A stretch of DNA of 64,000 bases from Endomychus coccineus (Eukaryota; Arthropoda; Insecta; Coleoptera; Endomychidae), in assembly GCA_958510875.1 (NCBI GenBank), contig OY294070.1:23303631-23367630 (forward strand), written 5' to 3'. The translations under genes were made by a program, and so were the position numbers. This document shows, one piece after another, positions 42,180-53,662 of this stretch; position 1 is the stretch's first letter; each line of letters opens with the position of its first letter. Below the pieces are notes generated by a model, which worked only from the letters and a program-made list of their open reading frames with translations, was not told the origin of the DNA and made no database searches.

Positions 42180-43756
42180 CCGGGATATCAAAAATAATCT
42201 TGGTCAAGGGTGGTTGTGGAATCTAAAACGTGTGTCTTACTTTACGTTTGACATAATTATGTCACTGTCACACTGACATTATCAATAACCTACAAATTTC
42301 ATACCTATTTATTTCAGTTGTACGACAATAATGAACTACAAATTAAAAATTATCTTGGTCAAGGGTGGTTGTGGAATGTAAAACGTGTGTCTTACTTTGT
42401 ATTTTTGAATATGTTTTGTTGTGTCAGAATCTGTTAAGTCACTATGCTGAAATTTTCTAATCCAGTTTTTGGATCATGCCTCTTACCACACAGCACAAAT
42501 TTTCATGATTGAAGCCTATTTTCGAACGGGTGTGCTAGTTATTGGAAATTGGCAATACAGTCAACGTTTGTGTTTGGACAATTTTCGAGAACACTTCCCA
42601 AACGTGGCAATATTACCGGACAATTTTTATACGTACCTAAACAAATTGTGTTGAAGTGTTTCGCGAAACTGGTTGTGTGACTCATAAAAAAGGTGCTGGT
42701 AGACCAAGAGTTTGTACAGAAGAAGTTTTCAATGACGTTCGTCAACGTATGGAACAGGAGCCTGCAAAACCTTTGAAACGTCTTTCTCAGGAAATTGGAC
42801 TTTCTTATGGAACATGTCGGAAGATTTCAAAGAAAGACTTGAACATGCATCCATATCAGATGCAAGCACATCAAGCTCTTCTGCCCGCAGACCACCCCAG
42901 ACGCCTTGCTTACTGCCATTGGTTTGTCAATAATTTAGTGAATGACGATCTTCTGGACTTAACTTTTTTTTCTGACGAAGCGTGGTTCCACCTTTCGGTA
43001 TACATCAAATCTCAAAATATGCAAATGTGGAGCAATGATAACCCTCATGGTTTTGCTGAATCGCCACTACATGCTCAAAAAATCGGTGTTTGGATGGCAG
43101 TTTCTCGCAGAAGAATAATTGGGCCAATTTTTTTCGATTTCACCGTCAACGCAGAAAGGTGCAGACAACTTTTTGGCTCAATTTGTGCAACAGTTAAACG
43201 ATGATGAACTTCGGTATGGTTATTTCCACCATGATGGTGCAACAGCACATACTACACGAGAAAATATTGCTTTTCACCGCGAATTTTTTGATGACCGGCT
43301 GATAAGTTTGCATACAGAAGTTGAGTTTCCTCCGAGATCACCTTGTTTGACAATTATGGACTATTTTATATTTCTTTACTTAAAAAACAAGATTTTCGCA
43401 AATCCGATAAATAATTTGCAGGAACTTCAACAAAGAATAGTTCAGCAATGTGCAACCATAACGCTAGAAATGCTGCAAAAAGGTTTTCACAGCATGAGGA
43501 TGCGCGTCAACTTGTGCATCGAACAAATCGGGGGACATTTCCAACAATTACTGTAATTTAGTTTTTCTTGTTACTAAAACCGTTATTTCATAATTTGTAG
43601 TTCATTATTGTTTTACAACTGAAATAAATAGGTATGAAATTTGTAGGTTATTGATGATGTCAGTGTGACAGTGACATAATTATTTCAAATGTAAAGTAAG
43701 ACACACGTTTTTGATTCCACAACCACCTTTGACCAAGATAATTTTTGATATCCCGG
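42180..43756 (+). mobile_element. Tc1/mariner-type transposon, near full length
   Basis: The ends CCGGGATATCAAAAAT pair over about 165 bp (42180-42345 with about 43593-43756) and are flanked by TA (42178-42179, 43757-43758). A second partial copy of the left terminal sequence (CTTGGTCAAGGGTGGTTGTG) lies just inside at 42352, a local duplication. A transposase gene with a few frameshifts fills the middle. It is a fairly young but inactive copy. Confidence 0.88.
42476..43556 (+). pseudogene. Tc1/mariner-type transposase with frameshifts and a lost third Asp
   Basis: Start MPLTTQHKFS, then in a shifted frame MIEAYFRTGVLVIGNWQYSQ and REHFPN (helix-turn-helix region). A second shift leads to FRETGCVTHKKGAGRPRVCT and LSQEIGLSYGTCRKISKKDL. 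The DDE core shows FFSDEAWFHLS (first Asp), IGVWMAVSRRRIIGPIFF, a third shift near 43160, FHHDGATAHT (second Asp) and PPRSPCLTIMDYF, where Cys stands in place of the third catalytic Asp. It ends at a stop 200 bp from the right terminus. Three indels and the Asp loss make it inactive. Confidence 0.85.
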
Positions 43757-43849
43757 TATTTACTATTTGGCGGCTACAAGAGAACATACTTTTGCCACAA
43801 AAAAAACGCTACTGATTAAAAAAAAGAACAATAATATAATCATAGATCC

Positions 43850-44470
43850 ATTGCACTGTTATCTGTGATTTTTGAAGTGATGGAGAAAGCAATGAATATC
43901 GAGCTCATCCAATTCCTAGAGAGCTTCAAAATCGTGAATGACCAGTAATATGATTTTTGTCAGCAGACACCAGGAGACATGCTTGCCCACGTAACACATG
44001 TATGGCAGAAATCTATTGTAAAACATGGGGAATCTCTAGCTGTATCATTTAATATCTTCAAAGCATTTGACTAAGTCTGGCACCAAAGCCTTCTTGGGAA
44101 ATTTCGTCAAATGGTTTGCCGCCTCAACTTTGTCGCTTACTATCGAGTTTCATCTCAGTAGATAGATCATTCCAGTATCCTACGATACAATGGCTATCAA
44201 CGCTGGTGTTCCACAAGGATCTGTTTTGGCACCAACTTCATTTCTGCTCCATATAAACGACTTACTGGAAGTGACCATCTGTTAGCCTTTCAGATGATGG
44301 TACACTCCATACCGCTTCTCATCTAGAACCCCTATACCATCCAATGAAGTCAGAGAAGCGAGACAGAGACAGGTTGACGCAATTAATGGAGATCTGGCAA
44401 AAATTTTGAAATGAAGATCTGATAATCTAGTAGAGCTTAATGCAGGCAATACTCAAGCTTGCGTCTTTAG
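43850..44470 (+). pseudogene. Jockey-like RT fragment, copy 1
   Basis: Reads SVIFEVMEKAMNIELIQFLE, FNIFKAFD (motif 3 with a stop after it), NAGVPQGSVLAPTSFLLHIN and a YADD-type remnant near 44290 (QMMVHSIP frame). It is cut by a Tc1-like fragment at about 44474. Bases 44320-44450 are repeated at 45120-45235. Confidence 0.72.
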
Positions 44471-44473
44471 AAT

Positions 44474-45015
44474 TTGCCGCCTAAATCCCAAGAGACAATT
44501 TGTGAAATACAAAAGCAGTTTCGCGGGATTGGACATGTGAAGCAGATAAAAGAAGCACCTTTCAATGCATTAAATAATGATACCAAATTGAATGTAATAC
44601 TTGAATTTGAGGAAAACCCACAAATTTCGAGTCGACAAGCATTGGATGTGAACCATGCATCGATTCTTCGAATATTAAAAGTAAAATACATCCCTATAAA
44701 ATGATACCAACTCCGGAGCTCATGGAAGACAATTTTATCAGAAGAACGTATTTTTTAAATGAAATGATGGTAAGTTTAGATAATAATGTGATCCAATTCG
44801 AACATGTTTTGTTTTCTGATGAGTGCACTTTGTCACTGAACGGACATTCTGATTTTCAAAATTGCCGCTACTGGTCTACAGAACATACGCAATAGCCTAA
44901 AAAGGTTAATATTTGGGAAGAGACAGTTGGAAACCATGTCATTGGTCCCTTCTTCATTGATGGTAATTTGAATGAAGATAATTATTTAGCAATGCTTCAG
45001 AATAATACTTTGGCA
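44474..45015 (+). pseudogene. Tc1/mariner-like transposase fragment in a Jockey remnant
   Basis: Frames read IQKQFRGIGHVKQIKEAPFN, NPQISSRQALDVNHASILRI, then FEHVLFSDECTLSLNGH (first Asp) and, shifted, SLVPSSLMVI/GPFFIDGNL-type sequence. Same broad family as the gene at 1578. The second half of the DDE domain is missing. Confidence 0.72.
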
Positions 45016-45059
45016 AACTTACATCCACAATGAAGGCGAATCCCACAATCCCTGATACG

Positions 45060-45870
45060 ATAAGGTCAGGTACAACTATTCCTATGAAGTCTTTCATAAC
45101 CATGCTTTCTCATTTAGAGCCCCTATACCATCCAATGAAGCCAGAGAAGTGAGACAGAGACAGGTTGACGCAATTAATGGAGATCTGGCAAAGATTTTGA
45201 AACGGGGATCTGATAATCTAGTACAGTTAAGTCTTCCATGTCCATGCTCGGGATCAACACCAACAGCATCCTCTCAGGGGACGATGATGTGAGGTCCATT
45301 GCGAAAACCGCTCCAACAAAACTTGGTTTTCTATTCCGTGCCAAGAGCTGTATCACATACCATCAGCTCTTCATAGTCTACAATGCACAGATTCAACCTG
45401 TCCTGGAGTACTGTTCATATGTTTGGCTTCCAAATATACGCTGAAGCTCTTGGTTTCTATCCAGAAGAGAGTTATTCGTTTGATTGATGATGTCACACTT
45501 ACGAAGATTATAGAAAGGTGGGAGATCTCTCCTTTTTCTGGAGATATTTCCATGATCGGAGTCCATCAGAAATCTCTTCTGTTGTTCTACCAAAAGTGAT
45601 TCCAGATAGGGGGACTAGATCAGCTCAAACTAGTTGCCCCTTCATTGTCAAGCTCGAGACCTGCCGAATTTTTCCTACCAGACTGTATTCTTATTGAACA
45701 TGGAAGTTGTGGAACTCTTTACCTATTGAGAACTTTCCTTATTCCTTTAACCTCCAAACCTTCAGGAAAAATTCAAATGCTCATCTCTTCTCACAACATT
45801 CCACCGCTGGCTCACACGATGTTTTTCAAATATAATAGGTTTCCCTCTCGTGTAGTCAAAGTATAAAAAA
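45060..45870 (+). pseudogene. Jockey-like ORF2 C-terminus and 3' end, copy 2
   Basis: LGINTNSILSGDDDVRSIAK, LGFLFRAKSCITYHQLFIVY and AQIQPVLEYCSYVW are the thumb segment. After frameshifts comes a region matching RR..f....F.r......LPP-type endings. The first 115 bp repeat copy 1, so two overlapping copies of one element lie in tandem with the transposase fragment between them. The 3' end resembles 27485-27587. Confidence 0.72.
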
Positions 45871-46129
45871 ATTACTTTGTTCTATAGCACTTTTGATAAT
45901 AACATGAGAACGTTACTATACTTTCAACACTGAAGTGTCATTATCAAATAGATACAAAATTATGAAGTAAACAATCAACAGTTCAAGTTAAAATAGGAAA
46001 GTACAATAGCGTTTATCAGATAACAATTACGAGTAAAAGATCATCGGGAATTCCGGAACAGGTAGATTCTGAGAAACAGACTGAATTATGCGATAATGCT
46101 TTGAAAGACAAAGGAAAAGATCATTTTGG

Positions 46130-46680
46130 TACAGGTCTAAATTATCCTTTGGTATGTTGAATACTGAATCAAGAAACGACTCCGTTCGCTAATGTTCACT
46201 CCGTCTTAATCAAGAGTAATGTTGAGGAATTCAGCCGAGCCAATTATGTGATTGGAATAGATGATACTTAAATTAATCATATTGAAGAAATAAAATACTT
46301 CGGCATCTTCTTCGACACTCAACTAATTTTTTCTCAATATATTGACTTTCTAATGTGAATACATTGACAAAAAGTGATATACCCTTAGAGTCTGCAGAAA
46401 ACTTTCCTCGTGGTGCAAAAGATTATGTGTGATAGGTACAGTTATATTTCTACATTTTAATTATTACCTATCATTAGTCATTTCATGTTCAGCTGAACAT
46501 ATACACCGACTGCAGTAACTTCAGGATAAAGCAATGATAATTATTCTTCGCTTAGTTTATTACTAAGTCATCATTAGCGCGAACTTTCAAGAATAATATA
46601 AGCGGGGGAGCTTGAATAATTATATTGTCCAAAGATCACAATTATTGGATTACGAACTGCTTAGGGAAAATCATTCTTCA
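46130..46680 (+). pseudogene. CR1-like RT thumb remnant
   Basis: Reads IEEIKYFGIFFDTQLIFSQY followed by broken frames with LQDKAMIIILRLVYY and SANFQEYNI, the order seen in CR1-like ORF2 (KYLGI.iD..l.f..HI, ...LQ.kamRiIl...). Heavily mutated. Confidence 0.6.
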
Positions 46681-47955
46681 TTGAAGGATTGAAAGAAAGT
46701 GTACACAAGTTATCAATAATTGTGAAACATCCTAAAATGCAGCCAATTATCTGAAAATCTAAAATTAGGCCAATTATTAATTACATTATTTTTGGAGAAT
46801 ATGTAATCTTCTGAATCCCATTGTTGATGCAAAATGTTTCAAATGCAAGATGGTCTATTGCCCACCAATAAATAAAAACTACATCGTTAAATCAAGTTTA
46901 TTATTGTGCTCTTTCAAACTGTGGAAAAGAATTTAAAAATCAGATATGCAGGGTGATGTTGTCAAGACTAAAAATGTTGAAAGTATTTAGTGAAGCCGGA
47001 CCTGGATTTCCTTCTTTTTATGCATCGTTATATTAGACAAGTTATATATGACACGTCTGGCAAATGTTATACCCATCTACAGGATGGTTCCCAACTTATG
47101 GGCCATCAAGTATGGGTTATATATCATGTCAGTCACTCCTCTCCACAGTTAATGTATGTCCTCAAAGGCGTAGTCAGGGGGTTTTGATAGGGATGGGCTA
47201 GGCCTTGACTTATTAGGGAATGAAGTTAATACATTTTCAAATCACTGCAATAACTACGAGGATTTTAGATTATTTTACTACGCCTTTGTTTTCTGGGTAT
47301 GCTTATGATTTTCAACATGTATAATGGAATGATGACATTCACGTGAATTTTCAGAAGTTCAAATCTTACCTTCATAGGTATATTAAACTTAAGCATATAA
47401 AAGGTAAAACAATAAACGAAAATTACCATAGCATGCTGAGCCAAATCATCAGTTCCTGTCTTGTGAGACAAAAAAAGTTCTCTGGGTTCTTTCGAACCCC
47501 AACAAGGTTGAATGCATTTGAATCTTCTTTTCCCAAATTCTTTCCTTTCGATAGATTGAACCATAGCTCAGGCATATTAGAAAAAATCAGCAATTGGTTT
47601 TGTAATGGTTTTTAACTGATTTACTGTGTTCATGAGGTAGGGATGTCATGAATGGTGAGTACTTGGTGAGACCAGTGCCTAGAGGATTGAACGATGTTGC
47701 CACTTTCCCATAAGTCTAGGCATGCTTAACTAGAATCCAAAGGCTTCACCAAACTTTAGGTGCACTTTGGCGGCAATCCTTTGCGAATTGATAGCCGTCG
47801 TAATTAGTTTGATATGCTGCGAGCATCTTAATAAGGCGCGAGCTTTTGATTGCAGAGTATTCCTCTATAAGACACACAGAAAAAACGAAAACACTTTTTG
47901 CGATGTCAAGAACAATTGTAATGCAAACTGTCTTGGGCTGTCGGAAGTTGACCTA
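46681..47955. other. no recognisable gene
   Basis: Short frames around 46990-47187 and 47343-47615 have no family resemblance I can name. No paired termini seen. Confidence 0.4.
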
Positions 47956-47959
47956 TTTT

Positions 47960-48300
47960 CCAATTGAAGCAGGATGCGAAAGCGCCTGCTGTTAACTGAA
48001 AGAACAAGGACACCGGACCACTTCCGTCCAGAGAACTCGTGTGGTTCACAGACGGGTCCAAGCCTGAAGAGTCTGGCGAAGCCGGAGTCTACTCTTCTTC
48101 CAGTTTTTCTGTGTGCTCACGTTATTGTTTTCAGGGCCGAGGTCTGTGCAATCAGTCATGTGCCCTAGAGAACCTGAGAATTAACTGACAATTCATGCGT
48201 ATTCACATATATCTGCATCGAGAGTCGATCGCCACGTGTTGCGCCCATAGAACAACTTCTAGACTTGTTTTGGAGGACAGAGAAACTCGTGCTGAATAAG
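47960..48300 (+). pseudogene. non-LTR RNase H remnant
   Basis: ELVWFTDGSKPEESGEAGVY (first catalytic Asp), then shifted FRAEVCAISHV and LTIHAYSHISASRV-like sequence. It fits RNase H of R1-like elements; no other domain is adjacent. Confidence 0.65.
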
Positions 48301-48559
48301 TCAGAGTGAAGAAACGTCAGCCCAAACTGGGGTGAAAGGAAATGGAGAAACTGATGATTTGGCCATCGACCATCAAACTCCGCATCTTCAAGGAGCTACT
48401 GGACAGGGCTCATTCGGAGTTCTTGCCCCAAACGCTTGAAAATCTTTCTATCCACTAGGAGAAGAGGCATAAAATTGGTGGCTACTGTCTCCTGAACATC
48501 TACTTCTACGTCTACTCTCAATGAGCATTGTTGATGATCCAAGTTTTAGTAAAGTAAAA

Positions 48560-49815
48560 AAGTAAAAATAAATTCATTTCCTCAATAATAATTGTTGCAA
48601 AATAATACCAATATTATAAGAAAACTAGTCAAACAATACAGAAGAAATTTATAATAAAATACGAAGACAAAAACTTACTTATCCAAGTATTCATTAACTT
48701 TGTATGGTTCACATTGCACAATAATATTAAATATTTTATTTTTGAATAAATTTGCAGAAATTCTTCATCCATTGAATATCGATTGGAAAGTTATTGAAAA
48801 ATTTGATGCACATACAGGGACAAATTTTCTCTGTTAGTGTAAGCGTATGCTGGATATATATGAAATATTATGAGTGTTGTAATTGAAAGATTTCTTGAAA
48901 TCTGTAAAGAATCTTCTATGTTTGAAAATAGAAAGAAAGGATTAATGAATATATATTCCAATAACAGTTGTTTTTCTTGAAATAACCTCTGCAACTTTGT
49001 TTACAACCAAATCCAAAGATTATTCGTATTGCTCTTTTTTGCTGCCTGAACATCATATCAACATGGTAGCTGTTACCCCAAAAAATTACCCCAAAACTCA
49101 ACAGAGATTGAAAGTTTCCATAATAAAAAAAATTTGAATGTATTTTCCTCAAGTTGTGGTTTCATGACACGTAAACTATAATGGAATTATTGAATTTTAA
49201 TGTTTCTGGAATTTGCAGTCTACTATGGCTTGACGTAAAGATGATGCAGTTTGTTTTATTTATGTTCAATGTGAGTTTGTTATTCGTACACCAATGTTCA
49301 ATCTTTGAGAGCGCAGAGGCAATTTCAGTTTCGAGAAGGGCAATGTGATTTGCAGATACTTCAATGTTACTATCATCTGCTTAATTGATGAGTAGCTTTC
49401 TAGCATCAGCAATAACTTGAGGCCGATCATTGATATCGATTGAAAACAAAAGTGGGCCAATTCTGCTACCTTGAGGAACTCCCATTTGTAGTGACAATTC
49501 TCCAGATATGAAATTTTGTCCACCCTCCGAAATTTTCACTCTCTGATTTCTACATTCTGAATAGTTTTCCATCAAGGCTAATTGCTTATCTCTGACTCCG
49601 TATGTCTCCAGTTTTGCAAAAAGAATTTTACGATCAACCGTGTCAAAAGCCTTGACAAAAGTCCGCATGGGATTTCTTTATTTTTCAAGGATGTTATGAT
49701 TGATTCAATGAATTTAAAAACTGTTGTTTCCGAATTATGGTCCTTAAGAAAACCATATTTACTGTCATTGAAAATCTTGTATTTTGTGAAAAAGTCCATC
49801 AATCTATCCATCTAG
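48560..49815 (-). pseudogene. CR1/Jockey-like RT and C-terminus
   Basis: Read leftwards from 49815: MDRLMDFFTKYKIFNDSKYG and HNSETTVFKFI (RT entry), a frame shift, FDTVDRKILFAKLETYGVRD, SLQMGVPQGSRIGPLLFSID and, after a stop, ADDSNIEV with TLNINKTNCIIFT. The thumb SLLSFGVIFWGNSYHVDMMF and QQKRAIRIIFGF follows to about 48920. It is truncated before RT at the right edge. The YxDD Tyr region is damaged by the stop at about 49381. Confidence 0.8.
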
Positions 49816-49819
49816 TAGA

Positions 49820-50598
49820 TGTGGATAGGGGGATGGAACGACCTCTCATATCGTGTCAAGCCCTGGCTTCTCTTAGGCAGCAATACTTCAAGCGCACGCA
49901 CATACTGCCTGTTGCCATAAGAGACATCACTCCAATATTACTCTAGCCTTTGGCATTGCTTCAGACCTGCTGGACTGAGCCTTGTTCCAAGGGGTGCACA
50001 ATGGAGCCTATCAAGCAGTCTAAGTGTACTGGACTTGGCCACTTCCGTTTTGATTAATTAATTGAATGCCAAATGTACTGGTTTCTTTCTCGAGTTCTTA
50101 TACAATACACAAAAGTCAGGTTGTAAACTTATACGTTTGAATGGGATTCATGTCTGTACTTTTTGTTTATTTGGAAATACTCCCCTCTGCCCTTGCCTGA
50201 CAACACCCATGTATGTCATTCTCCTGCGCCTTTCCAAACTGGTTCAATTATGAGATGGCACCATACTTTTCCCGTTAATGTGCATGTAACGTTTCACAAA
50301 AATATCCGTCCAGTTACAACTCCAATTACTTAACCAGGTAAATTAACAAATAGACCAACATTATACGGAGCCTCAACTAATTTTTCATTAGAACCCAGCC
50401 GATAGTTATATGAGTCCTAAGAGACAAGTATCTCATCAATAATTTGTAGGTTGATGTATGATTGATCGGTCTTTATCTTTCCGAGAGAATCTTCCCTACT
50501 GAGAGTCGACACGAAATAACGAACATAAAACAGAGACTACATCTGTAGTACTTGACCCGAGAACCCTGCTGGTTTTGTGCGAGATATCGAACATTTTA
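49820..50598. other. no recognisable gene
   Basis: Nothing supported. Confidence 0.4.
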
Positions 50599-50600
50599 TA

Positions 50601-51345
50601 CAGGGTGTTTCCGTTTTTTCGTTCATTACTTCGGTATAAGATAGAACATCTAAAAATAATAGTGGTCTCTTATATAAAACTTTTCTCTTAAGTATTTTGT
50701 TTATACAGTTTTGAAAAATTATTACATTTTCTTAATTTTCTTATAACCAAATGAAGATTTTCACTTCAAACTTTGTACACTTTAGTTTTACTGGATGACC
50801 AATGTTTTTGGTGCCAAAAATTATTTGAACTTATCACAATTTCTGTTGTATATGAACATGAAAACTTTGATTCATTTTCTAAAAAAAAGTGTTAAGAGGC
50901 TTCCTATTCTAGCAAGTTTGATTTTTCTAATCATGGTTATGTTATGAAATTTCTTTTGACAGGCAAATAAATATTTGAATACTTATTTATTGGTATCGAT
51001 AAATAATGATGATTTATAATAAATTCTCGAAATGATATCCATCTACTTCAACGCAACGGTGACATCGATTTCTAAACGACCTTCTTGTTCGTTTCACCAC
51101 AAGCTCTTCGAATACGATTCAGTAAATCTTTCTCATTATGAACCGGCGCGGCATAAGCTTTATCTTTCAAATAACCCCGAGAAAAAGTCCAGAGGATTAA
51201 GGTCAGGCGATCGAGCAGGCCATGCAACTGGGCCACTTCAACAAATGCATCTTTCACCGAACTTTCTATCCAGCCATCCTGTTGTATCCATGCATATGTA
51301 CTCTCATTTAGTGGTGTTTCCTTCCACATGTCTTCGTAATTAATT
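50601..51345 (-). mobile_element. Tc1/mariner-like 3' end with transposase C-terminus
   Basis: The left end TACAGGGTGTTTCC and the next 430 bp match the arms of the element at 60534-61960. Inside, minus-strand frames give WPARSPDxxPLDFF (third Asp region), GYLKDKAYAAPVHNEKDLLN, RIRRACGE and RCHRCVEVDGYHF, the usual C-terminus. The other end is missing; a different element begins near 51400. Confidence 0.7.
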
Positions 51346-51409
51346 CCCAGAAGCAGCGGCAGTTATTCTGTCTAGTAAAACATGTGGTCCAAAATATTGG
51401 TTTTGTAAA

Positions 51410-51668
51410 TGTCAAACCAGATCATGACACTGAACAACCTCTTTCAAGTTTAAATTAACAATAACAATCATAAACACAAATGCTGTTGTTGCAAGTAACA
51501 AGAATTTTCCGGCTTTATAATCCAAATATGGCTAAATATGGACCTCATCAAATAAAATGAGATGATATTTCATTAATTTTTCAAATTGTTTTTGGGCGTA
51601 TGTAAGGAACATTTGTCTTCCTTCAACTACCGGATCGCTTAAGTATAAATTAGAAACTGTCTTCATAC
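51410..51668 (-). pseudogene. possible P/THAP-type transposase fragment
   Basis: The minus strand reads SNLYLSDPVVEGRQMFLTYA, KLMKYHLILFDEVHI, a stop, PYLDYKAGKFL, then ATTAFVFMIVIV and KEVV. The order (Asp-Glu in a short hydrophobic strand, K/Y..YDYKGG-like, then a TAFVFM strand) resembles P-superfamily transposases around the first catalytic Asp. One stop and no other domain. Tentative. Confidence 0.4.
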
Positions 51669-51670
51669 AT

Positions 51671-52192
51671 TTGTGCGGCAAATGTCCCTCCCTATCATCT
51701 TCCTTCTATCTCCAACCCATCATATCTGATGAAGTTGTTGAAGTTATCAACAAGCTGAAAAAGTCAAATTACATGGATGTTTATGACTTAAAAGCCATGA
51801 TAATCAAGGAAACTTCCAACTATATTATTTTATCTCTGACTGCACTCTTTAACCTCTGCTTTCAATCTGATATCTTATTCCTACATCATTTGGAAAGTTT
51901 AAAGTGATCTTTGCAACAATCCTCGAAACCGTTTTAAAAAAAACGTCATGTTTCCTTCTTCAATGGTTTTGGATACTGAACTCAAATCAATTTGATTTTC
52001 GAGCCTGCTATTCCACAAACGATGCAGTACCGAACGTACTGTCATCTGTGGTACATGATCTAGAGGAGGGTAACCTCAGTGGCTTCACATTAGTCGACCT
52101 TTCCAAAGCTTATGATTGCATCTCACACCCCATACTTCTCCAAAAATTAGAACATTATGGAATTCGAGGCTTACCTGTAGCTCTACTCGATT
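51671..52192 (+). pseudogene. non-LTR RT N-terminal half
   Basis: FYLQPIISDEVVEVINKLKK and LTALFNLCFQSDI are the region before RT. After a frame shift come LNSNQFDFRACYSTNDAVPN, HDLEEGNLSGFTLVDLSKAY (first catalytic Asp) and LEHYGIRGLPVALLDS. It stops where PLE sequence begins (about 52193), so the palm motif is missing. Confidence 0.8.
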
Positions 52193-52230
52193 CACAGTGT
52201 TTAGCAAGCCCGGTAGAATTTTCTAATAGT

Positions 52231-53643
52231 CGAGGAAATATATCCGTAAAAAGGCCAAATGATCGAATTTTTTACTGGCAACCTGTATCGAGATGCGGTT
52301 TTCGCCATTTGCTTCAGAAACACGATAGAAAAAAATGTTACATATTTGTTTTACCAGGAAAAGCTTGGTTGTATTTGTGCATACAAAAATGCATCTAAAT
52401 CATGCAATTTGCTGATCTGTGTAAATATTATATTGTCGCTCATCAAATATTGATCAAAATTGGCCAGTATTTGTTACTCGGGGGTTTTTGGGGTCGCTGA
52501 TCACGAATTTGATGTTTTCATAATGCCAAGCTGCACCCTGGGGCAGATTTCAGGGGCTTGGGGTGGGGGATTTACAACTAAATGATGTTCGTCAACTCAA
52601 GTGCCCAAAGCAAAGTGGGGCAATGTGGGGCACTTGGGACTATTATCGAATTTCAACCATCAAACCTAAAAACCTTGTTCTCTGTGGGTTTTGGTGGTCG
52701 CTGAACACGAATTCAAGGTTCATTTTCAGCTCAGATGCTCCTGGGGCAGAGTGTCCTCTGGGGCAACGTGAGGCATCTGGGGCAGTTAATCAATTTCAAC
52801 TGTCAAACATCAAAACTTCGTTACTCAGGGGTTTTTGTGGTCGCTGAACACGAATTCAAGGTTCATTTTCAGCTCAGATGCTCCTGGGGCAGAGTGTCCT
52901 CTGGGGCAACGTGGGGCATCTGGGGCAGTTAATCAATTTCAACTGTCAAACATCAAAACTTCGTTACTCAGGGGTTTTTGTGGTCGCTGAACACGAATTC
53001 AAGGTTCATTTTCAGCTCAGATGCTCCTGGGGCAGAGTGTCCTCTGGGGCAACGTGGGGCATCTGGGACAGTTAATCAATTTCAACTGTCAAACATCAAA
53101 ACTTCGTTACCCCAGAGAACAAGGTTTTTAGGTTTGATGGTTGAAATTCGATAATAGTCCCAAGTGCCCCACATTGCCCCACATTGCCCCACTTTGCCCC
53201 GGGTACTTGAGTTAACGAACATCATTTAGTTTGTGTTTAAAAATCCCAAAATTGCCATAAAATACCGAATGATTGAGAAAATTTGAGGATTTCCGCTTTA
53301 TATTGCAAATTCCCCACCCCAAGCCCCTGAAATCTGCCCCAGGGTGCAGCTTGGCATTATGAAAACATCAAATTCGTAATCAGCGGCCTCAAAAACCCCC
53401 GAGTAACAAATTCTGGACAATTTTGATCAATATTTGATCAGCAACAATATAATATTTACACAGATCAGCAAATTGCATGATTTAGATGCATTTTTTGTAT
53501 CCACAAATGCAACCAAGCTTTTCCTGGTAGAACGAATATGTAAAATTTTTTCTATTGTGTTTCTGAAGCAAATGGCTAAAACCGCATCTCGATACAGGTT
53601 GCCAGTAAAAAATTCGATCATTTTGGCTATATTTCCTCGACTA
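52231..53643. mobile_element. TAGTCGAGG foldback element, copy 3, best preserved
   Basis: A near-complete foldback. Arms 52231 to about 52683 and about 53109 to 53643 are highly alike and end TAGTCGAGGAAATATA. The loop has about three tandem 143-bp units. The motif GGTCGCTGATCACGAAT is in each arm (52492 plus; 53372 minus, slightly changed), and GGTCGCTGAACACGAAT is in each loop unit (52696, 52839, 52982). TAA flanks both sides (52228-52230, 53644-53646). The related PLE at 764-780 shows the empty site with a single TAA, confirming a 3-bp duplication. No coding sequence. Confidence 0.88.
52684..53108 (+). repeat. tandem repeat, 143-bp unit, about 3 copies
   Basis: The motif spacing is exactly 143 bp (52696, 52839, 52982). 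Each unit also has several GGGGCA words (CTGGGGCAGAGTGTCC, TGGGGCAACGTGGGGCATC). Units are nearly identical, implying recent expansion or homogenisation. Confidence 0.9.
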
Positions 53644-53662
53644 TAAGTTTTTGTTTATTGTA

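Noticed and set aside
52684..53108. CRISPR-like array because of regular 143-bp repeats.
   Set aside because: Units are whole tandem copies without unique spacers, and the DNA is clearly eukaryotic.
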